A stretch of 64,000 nucleotides of DNA from Allium sativum (Eukaryota; Streptophyta; Magnoliopsida; Asparagales; Amaryllidaceae), in contig CM060910.1 in the NCBI GenBank assembly GCA_030737875.1, positions 620,137,303 through 620,201,302 on the forward strand. Reading direction: 5' to 3'. The notes under the pieces are model-generated. The model ran no database searches. It was not told the origin of the DNA and saw nothing but the letters and a program-made list of their open reading frames with translations. The position numbers and the translations under genes were made by a program. Position 1 is the stretch's first letter, and each line of letters begins with the position of its first letter. Of the stretch, positions 10,512 through 21,003 are shown piece after piece.

Positions 10512-11621
10512 TATAGAAAACCTAGTAGTTGGGATGCAAGACAAAGGGGAGAGCTTGCATCATCTTGTGTGTGGGACCCGTTTCAGTCAGTTACCCATAT
10601 TTAGGTATCAAACGAGTACTCCGAACTTGGTCGGAGTCGGGGCATGCTTACTGGGTTGATTGTAAGAGATCCAAACGAAAGAAACGGTGTGGGCGGCGCA
10701 GACCGACGGAGTCATGTGCATGCATGGGTCCAGCAGAGGAGGATAAGACATCGTGGCACTTATAGATATGGTTGTTCACATCCTGAAAATGAAGGGTTGC
10801 CACTTTAGGGAGTGATACACCCTAATGTGGGGATTGTACCGGGTATATACGGAGCAGGAAGCCAATTGATTAGGGTAGTAATTAGGGTGCACTTAGACTT
10901 CGGTATGTTATGAGCCCGTTAATACCCTTAGGGGGTAACTCTGGTATGTTGGGCTGCTCGTTGATTGCATAGGGTGAAAACCTCTCACTGGAAGTACACC
11001 TAAGTCTACCATCTTATACTGGTTGGGGATCATATTGTTAATAAGACACTAGTATTGGTGCAGAGTAATCATTAGGGAAGCGTGTACATTCTATCATGTT
11101 TACCTTGTCATACCTTCCTTTTATGATGTTATCTTTCTTATCCACTTTATATGTTTGTCATGATCCTTTTACTTATTTATTTGCTAAAAGTAACTGGACT
11201 CGCCAGACTTTATGTTTGGCCCATTTTATTTCCTCTTCTTTCTCTTTCGTTTTCCCCCAGGTTCTCTGGGTGGGAATACTCAAGCTTGATCAGGATTCTG
11301 CTATTACCTTGCTTGGAGCTGCTTAGATGTATTGCTCAAGTTCTTATCTTTGCTACTATGGCTATGTTTCTTTTGGGGATTATGCTTATTTTACTATTGT
11401 ACTCTGATGTTTTAAGTACAAGACAGAAATTTTAATGATGTACTAGGTTTGTGTATTTTCAAATATATGATGTTTTGAACCACGATGCTTTATGATTAAT
11501 AAAGTTTTTAATTCCGCTGCTATTTTATATCATTCTTGTAATGTTTCTGTTTACCTATAATGCTTCACAAAACTTAATGCATTTTCTTAATTAGTGACAT
11601 TAACGGACATGGGGTGTCACA

Positions 11622-12170
11622 CATAAGTTAAAGACCATCTATGTTTATGTGTGGATTGGTCTTACGATTATCCTTTTATTTCAAAAGGATTTTTAACTTT
11701 AAATCAGTTGAATGTCACCAGTAAACTTAGTGAGTTTACTCATGCTGGTTCACCAGACTAATCTGTGGTGTTTACAAAGCTCGGGTCAGACCGAGTTTTA
11801 CATGTTCAGGTTAGAATGCTGAGGAGTTCAGACGTATTAGTATTTATTTCCACTGTGTGCTGTATATGAGGACATGTTGTTATAATTGTCCAGATTGTCT
11901 GATGTACTCTGATGAATGTAAGTATTTATACAAGCTTTCTATAAAGATATATTTCTATATTATATTTTATTCCGCTGCATTGTGAGACTCTGATTCTGTG
12001 TTGTAAATCTTCTTCTTCTTCTATTCATATATTTCTTCCTTTCTTTTCTCACCCTCTAAGTTCTTTCTTTCAACTATTTGGTGATTTCGATGCTCGGTTA
12101 TTGACTAGTAATACAGGATTATGTATTATTATTGAAATTCGAGTGTCGAATTTCCCATTGGGTCGTACCA
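11622..12170 (+). repeat. 3' part of the 5' LTR of a gypsy-like element without coding interior
   Basis: Ends ...GGGTCGTACCA just before a PBS, and contains a TTATTCCGCTGC segment near 11968 like that near the end of the other gypsy LTRs. The upstream part of this LTR is missing because the LTR ending at 11621 abuts it. Confidence 0.5.
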
Positions 12171-12171
12171 G

Positions 12172-12183
12172 TGGTATCAGAGC
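12172..12183 (+). promoter_or_regulatory. Primer-binding site
   Basis: TGGTATCAGAGC, the Met-tRNA type PBS, one base after the LTR end at 12170. It marks a plus-strand element. Confidence 0.8.
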
Positions 12184-12274
12184 GTAAGGTTTAGTAATAA
12201 CTTTGGCTCTGTTGAGTAACCCCATCTTTATTGAGTAATCTAGGTTAGTAGTACCCTAGATTGAGTTTGAGTGT

Positions 12275-12321
<47 letters not shown>

Positions 12322-13617
12322 CGTGTTGTATATGATTGGTGTTTCGTAATAAAGTGAACCAATTTTCAAAAAAAAAATAAAAAAAATGAGAGCGCGTATT
12401 TGTGATTGACATATTAGTGTGTTTGATTGATTTGAATGGATGCCAAATAGGATTACGAATTTTAATGGTTTGGTATATGATCAAAATGAGGATTTCACAT
12501 AAAACCGGTGAATGAATTTTATTTTAAAAAAAGGAAATTCAACTTGAGCTGAATAAGTGAAGTTAGTAAAGGGAATTATTTTGATTGAAGATTTAAATAA
12601 GACAGGCTAGATAGAAATGTATGAATCATAATTTAGCTTAGAGTGGAGTTAAATAAGATTAGAATGGAGTTTTTTGAAATAAAAATTAGAATTGGGGTTA
12701 TGAAATGAAAAGATCAATTAGTTAATTGAATATGATAATTGAACCTAACTTGGCTAAGTGAATGAAGTTGGTGAATAAAATCTATGGTTAAATATAGATT
12801 TTGAGTAAAATGGAAGTGAAATTGTGGCTATTAATGAGTATAAGTGTTAAATTCTTGAAAGCAAATGGAAATGTGAAAATGATAATTGACTAGTAGTCAA
12901 TCAGATAATAACCGATTAGTATTAAGGTACATTGAACCAAAGTGAATGCAAACAGGTAAATATTAAGGTTGAATACGAATCAAAATTGGTTTTAAGTTGG
13001 TTGTGCACTATTTGTTGATTGTATATTAAATGGTTTGAATATAATTCATCAACAGGTTAATAAATAGCTCAATGAATTGAATGCTACAGAAAATGAATTC
13101 TGGTATAATAAGTTTGAATAAAACCACTTTTGAATTAAAATTAAATGATTTAACCCTTGTTTGATTTTGTAAATTTGTATAGTAGAACTAGTTAATTAAT
13201 GACATATTATTTTAAAATTCCATGTATTTGTTACTTACATGGTAAATTGAGTTAAGTACAGGTATCAAAGGCATTGAGACTGATTTTGGTTGCATAAATT
13301 GCACTTAAGTTGAGCCAGTTTGCTTAATAACGCCCGTATAAGGTATGCTTACGCGAAAATATAAATTTTGGTTTATGGTTTGAATTTTTCCTTTTTTCCG
13401 ACTTTGCTGGTCGATGTATATATTTTTTTTGCTCCTGCAATATTACAAAGTCCCTCTGTACAGGGAAGACTCTACCCAAAAAATTCCAAAATTTAAAGTC
13501 TTAGAATATTTTTGAGATTTTTGTTAACAATAATGAATTGGTTTTAAATTGAATCGAGCTTTGAAAAGTTAATTGGTTTATAACATTTTTCCTACCTTAG
13601 TATTTCGAGATTCTTTT
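12184..13617 (+). mobile_element. Non-coding interior of a gypsy-like element (LARD-like or internally deleted)
   Basis: About 1.4 kb lies between a PBS and a purine tract followed by an LTR start, yet no plus-strand ORF over 60 codons and no gag or pol motif is seen. Its leader has a GAGAG-CG-GTATTTGTGATT word (12387-12405) like the leader of the intact element (28266-28281), suggesting gypsy ancestry. A long AT dinucleotide run sits near its start. It could be a LARD-type non-autonomous element or a deletion product. Confidence 0.5.
12277..12314. repeat. AT dinucleotide microsatellite
   Basis: An uninterrupted TA/AT run of about 37 bases in the leader of the non-coding gypsy-like element. 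Confidence 0.9.
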
Positions 13618-13627
13618 AAGAGGAGAA
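13618..13627 (+). promoter_or_regulatory. Polypurine tract
   Basis: AAGAGGAGAA directly upstream of the LTR start TGTAACGACCC at 13628, where plus-strand DNA synthesis would be primed. Confidence 0.65.
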
Positions 13628-14990
13628 TGTAACGACCCAGATTTTTAGCCGTTTGTGTTTGAACATTTAATTTGGTTTTAAATGTTAATTTGGGAATATA
13701 AAAGGGTTTCCATTTATTATTAAACAAAGTTTGAATGTATAATTTATATTTAAATTATAAACGAGCCCTTAACATCGCGGTAGCTCGTAATATTACGTTT
13801 TGAACTTCAATTGAACATATAGAAACCAATCTAAGTCGAAATTCTTTATAATGATAGTCTTCTGAATCTATTTGATTATAATTTTCTAATGAAATTAAAA
13901 AATCGAGTTTTTGTATTGTAGATTTTGCGTTATGTCAAAATCAAAATTTCAGATGGTTGCTATGGAATAGTTTATAAACCATAATGTTTTATTTAATAAA
14001 TTAAAAAGATTTTTAATAAAGTGAATATCGTTTTAAAATTGAATTTTATAAAGATTTAATTAGTCATATATGATGTTGGAATATAATGGAAGTTAATAGA
14101 GTTTTGAAATAATTAGTTTAATGTTGATTTGACATAAATGTGAATTTTATATTAATTTAATCAAGTTAAAAATAGCCAATTTGGAAATAGTCGTGGATTT
14201 CAATGAAATCGGTTTCATTGGATCCATAATGTAAAATTATTGTATAGAAATAAGATTCATGGTGATCTGATATCGTATGTAACTTCGGTAGCCATAAACA
14301 CGCAGTTAATTTGTGTAGCGATTGATTAAATAAATTTAATTGAATTAGAAGGAATTTGTCTATAATTGGAGCTAACAATAGAATTAAGACGCGAGACATG
14401 TTCCATTGAATTCGAATTGATGTTTAGGGTCAGGATATGTATGGTTCTTTATTTTTAGAGATAATGTAATTTGGTGCCTGTAATAGCTTTGTTTTACGAA
14501 AATATTGTTCCGGGAGAACAATCCTGGAATGCGATGAAACTTGTGACATTGGATCTGTATTAGTCAGTTATTATAGTAGTGTTAGTATATATTTTATAAT
14601 AGTAATAGTTAAAACAAGGTTGTTGTCATCAAAACCATCATCATCTCAGTCCCTAATAACTCTTAACCAGCCTTATTCTCTGCACCAGCGGACAGTATTA
14701 CCTAGAAATACTCTTTGTTAGTGTGGGTCTCGAGATTGGGAATCACAACAAGTATAAAAATATTTCAAAGAAAAGTTATTATAAAATTATATTTTTGAAA
14801 AGTCTTTGAAATGACTGTTTTGAAAACAGGATATTTGAAGACTTTTGGAAAGAGAATGTAAAAAGTAAAATTTGTTTTGAAATCATTTTGAAAAGAGGAA
14901 AATATGAAAATCATTTTGTAAAAAATTTATGGAGATCAGATAAGTGCGACCTGAGTTTTAACATTATTTCTAGGACTCTCACGGGTCCTC
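13628..14990 (+). repeat. 5' part of the 3' LTR of the non-coding gypsy-like element
   Basis: Begins TGTAACGACCC, as the intact gypsy element's LTRs do, right after a purine tract. It runs through AT-rich sequence to about 14990 (right edge not defined). No counterpart of the segment at 11622-12170 was found after it, so this LTR appears truncated at its 3' end. Confidence 0.5.
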
Positions 14991-16499
14991 ATATTTTTAT
15001 ATACAGTCTAAATCTATAATGTTGATACTATACAGTCTAGATTATCTATATACTACATAACATCCAGTAATATATATCTGAATAATAATTGGTATATGTG
15101 TAATATAAAATACTCATTACCTGAGGTTGTTATCTTCAATACCATCATCCATGATACTAACAATCCACCCCCTTTTGGTGATTACGACAATTTTATAAAA
15201 TATATCCTTATCCCTTTGTAACTCACCTTTAATTTATACTCCCAATCTATGCATATTTTATGTTTTCACCCTCTTTGTAATCTACCATCCTCCATAACTC
15301 CTTTTTTGTTTGTTAACTGTTTCTAATCCTAATTGTTACACTAACTCAAATACTGACTTTACTACTGACTCAAGCACCATCCGACTCTAATATTGACTTT
15401 AATACTAATTCCAATACTAATTTTTCAAAAATATTATACTAAGATGATCATGTCATAAATTAAAATGATTAACATGTAATGGAAATTGTAAGAATGGAAT
15501 ACAAGGAATAATATGTGACGATGAGAATGAAAAACTAAATTATACATGAAATCAGATGACATATAATAATATATATTATAATCAATCATTCAATTAATGT
15601 CACACAAATGCAACATGATCAAATCCATTAAATAAAATGCTAATAAAAAATCATCAAATATAATGCATTATAAAATAATTATTGTATATAAGTGAAAACT
15701 TAAGTAACATAAATCTTAATGTAAAAAATACTGGATATATTAAATACTAATAATAATAATGTAAATTTTATTAAGTAAACTTTAATATAACCCAGCTAAA
15801 TATATAATTTTAAATTTTGAAATTAAAATAAATTATTTAAGTACATTTTACAAATTATGAATTTTAATTACATAATTATGATTTAGAATAAAATCAAAAT
15901 TTAAAAGTAAGGGTAAATAAGGAAAATGCTATATTTACTAGGATATTCAAAGATCAGTTATAAGTTATACATTAAATATTTAGGAAAGTAAATATATAAA
16001 ATAATAAAAATTTAATTTACTTACTATAATATTTATTCAAATTTAGATCAAAATAATGATTTCCAATCCAAATTACTATTATTTATAAACTCTGAAAATC
16101 AGTGAGTTTGATAAGACTAGTCCCCTTAAATCTAATGTCATTTTGTAAGGAACTAAATTTGAAAAACTAATTTATCAAAATCAATACAAAAAATATAAAA
16201 ATAAATAAATATTCTTGTCACAAATCCATGGCAGAGCTGATATCTTTAGACACGTCTCTCATCTTCCTTCTCCTTTCATCTAGCCTCTCACCCATCAAAT
16301 CAAACTTCAACACCCAGCGACCCCTCCCACTTACTTTAACCCCCTTTCCCACCTTTAGCGTTTATCCATCCTCTTCTATTTCACCATCCTCTTCCCACCA
16401 TTCTAAAATTAGTGAACCTTAATGGTTAACCCTCATCAACAATAAATCCCGCAATTCATGGAAATACTCTCCTAAAAAAATGACCCTTGCATTTTTAGG
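14991..16499. other. AT-rich stretch with no recognisable gene
   Basis: Very AT-rich DNA. A word like TTGT(T)ATCTTCAATACCATCATC near 15127 echoes one near 14630. A 64-codon open frame at 16228-16422 rich in Ser, Pro and Leu has no domain and is not called. Nothing else is supported. Confidence 0.5.
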
Positions 16500-16683
16500 T
16501 GACGCCGTGCTGCACTCGACTGAAGTGGTTCAAGCTAGAACCCAAGTTTAAAGAGACTATTTAGTAGGATTTTCATGAAGCCGCTCTCCTACTCTGTGGT
16601 GGTTCAGAAATTGAAGACCATTTGGAGGTTGAAAGGCTCAGTAAAGGTAAAATCTAACAACACTATTTTTCTTTTCCTGCTTT
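16500..16683 (+). pseudogene. DUF4283 / LINE ORF1-type remnant, first part
   Basis: The frame reads YLVGFFMKPLSYSVVVQKLK and then a TIWRLKGSVKV-like strand, matching the start of DUF4283, the RNA-binding-like domain of plant LINE ORF1 and related retroelement proteins. The family pattern is VGYF..., then a helix with LxxxW, then KG. The frame is broken upstream by stops. It is cut at about 16683 by a short copia element, and the rest of the domain resumes near 18873. Confidence 0.5.
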
Positions 16684-17536
16684 CTATTAGGAAAATTGCA
16701 CATTTGTGGAAGCGACCAGGATCTTATTCACCAAATTACTTAAGGATGATTTCAATGGAAAAATAACACAAATATGAAATTACATGCACAAACACAAAAT
16801 ATTCCACCCTACCACCCTCTTTATTGATTCGCATAAACAAATTTTGTTTACATTAAATGGATCAAAAACTAAAAGTAAACAAGCTACAATGAGTATCTAG
16901 ATGACTACAACTATTGTTGGAGAAGGAGAACAATGAAGAATGACGGAAAACCCTCGGAGAACAATCAATAACCTTATTTAGATAGGCAAAGAATATCTAG
17001 ATGACTACAACTATTGCTGGAGAAGGAGAACAATGAAGAATGATGACAAACCCTTGGACAATCTAGAGGCACCAATAGGAATAGCATCTCTTGGCCCTAA
17101 TTCCTAATTCCTCTCCATGGCACAAGCCCTGAAGGCACAAGAACTCTTAATCTCTCAATTCAATTCGGCCATATCCTAACCCAATCCAGAAAGCTATTTA
17201 TATAGGAGAATAGAAGACCTAGGAAGATACCCAATTTTCCCCTCATAATATACCACACATATACTCAGAAATAATTGGTAAAACCCAGAAAAACCCACTC
17301 AGACATCTGACTATGATTGGTCAGACGCCTATCCAAGCTCTCAGGTTACAAAACCCTGACAACTCAGACGTATGACATAAATGGCTCAAACATCTGAGTT
17401 GAAGCTTAGCACAAAACTGTCCCCTTTGAGCTATTTCACAGTCTTCCTTTGAACTCCGTTTCACACATCATCTTCTTCGTTACAAAGCACAAATCGTCAT
17501 CTTCAACATACATGTGATTGAGTATCACAAATCACA
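16684..17536 (-). repeat. LTR (low-coordinate copy) of an internally deleted copia element
   Basis: Aligns by eye over its length with 18095-18872. It is about 75 bp longer because it repeats the segment around ATCTAGATGACTACAACTAT (16899 and 16991). On the minus strand it starts TGTGATTTGTG, preceded by a CAAGGTGGAG purine tract (plus 17537-17555), so it is the 3' LTR of a minus-strand element. Its left edge is degenerate. Confidence 0.7.
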
Positions 17537-18080
17537 CTACTCCACCTTGATATGAAATCACATTATCAATCAAATTTCCAACAATCAACAAACAAGTCAC
17601 CTAGCTCTTTCAATGACCACCTACTCTCAATTAAACCATTACAAACACAACCCACCACCTGCAAAAGATGCATCTACCACCTGAGTTGCATCACACAAAA
17701 CTAACGGTCTAAAAGTGCTTGCAATACCACAAGATCTCTGACCTGTGGATTTTCCACATCAGCATCTGTCTACCACTTGACTAAATCTCCTTGCTTAATC
17801 CCCACCCTCGACACTATCAACATGAAGACCCAAGTCGAAAACATGAACCAAATCACCAAGGTATAGACAAATCAAACCAATTACATTCTTCTACATCTTC
17901 TTTGTCTTTTTTCATCTTCCCTCAATCAAACCATTGAGGTATGGAATATCTACCATCACAGGTTTCCAAATTCCCAATTTCTTCATTTAGAAATAGTCAT
18001 TTTCAGAAACGGCATCATATTTGACATAACAAAAAATCAATTTTCCAATCCAAAATCACTCTAAGTTTTGTGGTAATCTG
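17537..18080 (-). mobile_element. Short internal region of the deleted copia element
   Basis: Only about 540 bp lies between the LTRs. The minus strand shows a CAAGGTGGAG purine tract (typical Ty1/copia PPT) at the 3' LTR and a PBS at the other end. No gag or pol domain can be seen. It could be a TRIM-like non-autonomous unit, but the roughly 800-bp LTRs favour an internally deleted copia element. Confidence 0.6.
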
Positions 18081-18092
18081 GCTCTGATACCA
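18081..18092 (-). promoter_or_regulatory. Primer-binding site of the deleted copia element
   Basis: TGGTATCAGAGC on the minus strand, two bases from the LTR end TGTTACG (plus sense, 18095). Sets the element's orientation as minus. Confidence 0.8.
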
Positions 18093-18094
18093 AT

Positions 18095-18872
18095 TGTTAC
18101 GTAAATTACACATTTTGTAAAAGTGACCAGAATCTTATTCACCCAATTACATAAAGATGATTTCTATAGAAAAATTACACAGATATGAAATTACACGCAC
18201 AAACACAAGATATTCCACCCAACCACCCTTTTATTGATTCACAAAAATAAATATTGTTTACACTGAATGGATCAAAAACCAAAAGTAAACAAACTACAAT
18301 GAGTTAATAATCTTATTGAGATAGGCAAAGAATATTTAGATGACTACAACTATTGTTGGAGAAGGAGAACAATGAAGAATGACGGCAAACCCTTGGACAA
18401 TCTGGAGGCACTATAGGAATAGCATCTCTCAGGCCTAATTCCTAATTCCTCTCCACGGCACAAGCCCCGAGGGCACAAGACCTCTGAATCTCTCAATTCG
18501 GTTTGGTTATACCCTAATCTAATCCTAAAATATTTTAATATAGGGGAATAGAAGACCTAGAAAAATACTCAATTTGCCCCTCAGAATATACCACACGTAT
18601 ACTCAAAAATAATTGGTCAAAACCAGAAAAAACTCGCTCAAACGTCTAACCTAGATTGGTCAGACATCTGTCCAAGCTCTCGGGTTACATAACCCTGACA
18701 ACTTAGACGCTGACATAAACGGCTCAGACGCCTGAGTTGAAGCTCAGCACAAAACTATCCTCTTGAGCTGCTACACAGTCTTCCTTCGAACTCCGGTTTA
18801 CACACCATCTTTTCGCTACGAAGCACATATCAGTGTTTTCAACATACATGTGATTGAATATTACGAATCACA
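18095..18872 (-). repeat. LTR (high-coordinate copy, 5' LTR) of the deleted copia element
   Basis: Starts TGTTACG and ends GAATCACA on the plus strand, and matches 16684-17536 over most of its length with scattered substitutions. No convincing target duplication was found because the outer left edge is degraded. Confidence 0.7.
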
Positions 18873-19450
18873 ACGATATCTTGTGAAGAAGATAGAAACA
18901 AGGTAACCTGATAATAATGCGGAACAAACTCTTTATAATTAAACCTTATGACCCTTTTGTTAGCAATGTTACTGGTAGCATTTGACCAACTCCAATATGG
19001 GTCCACTTTCACAACATTCCCCTTCTCTCGTGGTCACACTTAGGCAAAATTTAGTGGGCTTGGTAAATTGTTGTGCACGGAAGAATTGACCGAGAGACTA
19101 GAATGTGCCAAGTGCATTGTTGAACTTAAGTCGGAATATGAATTAGTTGATGAATTTATACTACTACTTGTTGAAGGAGGTATGCAGAAAGTCGATGTGA
19201 AGTACTTATAGAAGCCTGATATTTGCTAGAAACGCAAAAAGTTTGGGCATTTAATGACCAGTAGTGACAAAGCCCGGGATAATAGTGTAGAAAAAGGGAT
19301 ACAAAAGAAGATGGTAATAAAGGAATTAACAATCAGGAAGTAGAGGATAGAAAATGAAATAACACATTTATAGGAAAAAAAGAAAAATAGCAGATGGTGA
19401 ATAGTAGAAAAAGGAGTGATAACAAAAGTGTTAAATTTCAGATTGGTCAA
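18873..19450 (+). pseudogene. DUF4283 / LINE ORF1-type remnant, second part
   Basis: Continues the domain cut at 16683. At 19044-19200 the frame reads LVGLGKLLCTEELTERLECA, then KCIVELKSEYELVDEF and VDVKYL, matching the second half of DUF4283 (LG.PL..D..T.....FAR..VE). It is followed by a CCHC-like KPDIC.KRKKFGHLM knuckle near 19210-19255 with stops and missing cysteines. A lysine-rich tail follows. Several stops and frameshifts make it a pseudogene. Confidence 0.55.
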
Positions 19451-19984
19451 AGAGTGGCAACAAATAACAAGTCACAACTGACCAAGGAGATATTGGTGGT
19501 TTAAATAATAATGGCATGTGAAGATGGTGAAATAGAGGAAGTCACTTTAGCTAAGCAACCAAATGTGAAGAAGGCTTGAAGTTCTAAGAATATGCAATCT
19601 GGCTTTACGGTTTTTATCAACAATTGTTTCGAAAATTTGCAAGTGAAGATACTAAGGAAATACAAGTAGGAGGCAGTGCTCACATTTTGGTGAATAATGA
19701 TACTAGAGTGTCAAATGATAATGTTATAATAAAGGGGAATTCACATAGTTAGGTTGTTTACAGTTAGTATAACAAGTTTAGCTATGTTTTGGAAATATTT
19801 ACAAATATAGACCTATTTTGTTTGGGGGAGAGAACTGGACGCATTATGAGAACTCGCCTTTGTGCGAGTTTTGAGATTCCGTCCTGTGTTTTTCCACATT
19901 TCCAAACTCTATATCTATCCATCTACACTCTTGTAATTATGGTTCATACTCAGCTACAACCTCTCAACTCTATTCCTCTTCAAA
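19451..19984. other. Spacer with no recognised gene
   Basis: Low-complexity AT-rich DNA between the LINE-type remnant and the GRF zinc-finger ORF. A short perfect palindrome, AACTCGC...GCGAGTT, lies at 19851-19870. No terminal inverted repeat of the MULE could be fixed here. Confidence 0.45.
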
Positions 19985-20299
19985 ATGTCTTCTCAAACAT
20001 CGGTTGAGCAAGAGTTTAACTCGTACCTAGTTTACGGCCACTGTGGATATATGGCTGAAGTTGTAACAAATGACGGTGAAAACATTGGTCATCGAAGTCT
20101 TCTTTGTTCCAATTATCCCCACAGATGCAATTTTTTAGAATGGATTGACGAACCGCTTTATCTAAGGGGCATAACATATGCAAAAGAGCCGAGGAAAGAA
20201 ATTAGATATCTCAAACAATCCCAGAAGACTTGCAATTTAACCAAAACTCTTGTGTTTCTATTAACTGTTGTCGTAGTAGTATTTCGAATTTCAGTTTGA
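19985..20299 (+). CDS. Small GRF-type zinc-finger protein with C-terminal membrane segment
   Basis: A 104-residue ORF. Residues about 18-58 fit the GRF zinc finger, a nucleic-acid-binding fold with C-G...NxGRxFxxC...C.FFxWxDEP. Here it reads HCG, then NIGHRSLLC, then CNFLEWIDEP, so the zinc ligands and the WxDEP end remain while the GRF core is altered. After a basic stretch, the last 18 residues (TLVFLLTVVVVVF) form a hydrophobic segment. This layout is common in small plant proteins found alone or with Mutator-like transposons. The MULE transposase remnant starts 0.7 kb downstream on the same strand, so this is probably MULE cargo. It is intact as read; expression is unknown. Confidence 0.55.
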   Translation: MSSQTSVEQEFNSYLVYGHCGYMAEVVTNDGENIGHRSLLCSNYPHRCNFLEWIDEPLYLRGITYAKEPRKEIRYLKQSQKTCNLTKTLVFLLTVVVVVFRISV

Positions 20300-21003
20300 A
20301 TTATTGTTTTTGTGTTTGTAGAAGTTGTATGATTAATATAAAGTACTGTATGTTTGTTTTTTCTAAGAAAAATTGTGTTTATTACTATACATTATTATAC
20401 TAAAGTGTTTTCAAATAGTACCACTCATATTATACTGAACAAAGCTGGTCTTGAGTAGTATATTAGACCAAATTGACTAAAGTTGGTTCTAATAGTACAC
20501 CTTTACATAAAGATGAAGTGACAACTCGATGCCATAAAGTAAAGCTATTCAAATGCCTTCCTTTACAATACGATCTTCCACAAATCAGGTGATTTGACTA
20601 GACACTGATGACATGATTAAAGCTCTGCCAAATCTGACCCAAAGCTTGTTGTTTGTGATTAGGATGGAGAAAGGACAGCTGAGTCTTCTTTATTTTGAAA
20701 TCCATTGAAAGGACAAATGAATATGCTTTATTTCGGAATCGATGAGAAGATAAATGCATTGCCAATTCAGACCCAAAGCTTGTTTTTTGCAATCAGGACG
20801 GACATAGGACAAGTGATTCTACTTTGTCTTGAAATAGATGAGATGATTAAAGCTCTGCAAAATCTAGCTTGACAACAACCCTGCTGAGTTGATTAAAGTT
20901 GATTTGACAATGACGTTGCTTAGATGTTTTGCCTATTTCATAACTCTTCAACACATTTTTTGTCATTGTAGAAACACTTCAAATCAAATATACTTACTCA
21001 ATA
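20300..21003 (+). other. Spacer with an imperfect tandem repeat
   Basis: Between the GRF ORF and the MULE transposase. An imperfect repeat of about 130 bp is seen at 20615-20870, recognisable by CAGACCCAAAGCTTGTT-like words at about 20635 and 20767 and ATTAAAGCTCTGC at 20617 and 20847. No ORF has a domain. Confidence 0.5.

Larger units (their letters stand above)
8021..11621 (+). repeat. LTR of the long hairpin-rich gypsy family, plus orientation
   Basis: The right end, CATGGGGTGTCACA (to 11621), is the reverse complement of the end at 268. The body matches the other copies in reverse: a GTCGACCCCCC site near 8317, TATATATATGG at 8368-8378, hairpin pairs at 9476-9690, GGTTAAGT hairpins at 10318-10511 and the TTCCGCTGCTATTTTA segment near 11512. 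No PBS follows, so it is probably a solo LTR. The start at TGTTAGACCC (8021) is the best guess. The flanks TTATA and CATAA do not match, so the left edge may be degraded or misplaced. Confidence 0.55.

Noticed and set aside
8021..11621. 3' LTR of a complete element whose interior lies to the left
   Set aside because: No gag-pol or PPT is seen to the left; the neighbouring DNA is a Sirevirus LTR remnant, so a solo or truncated LTR is the simpler reading.
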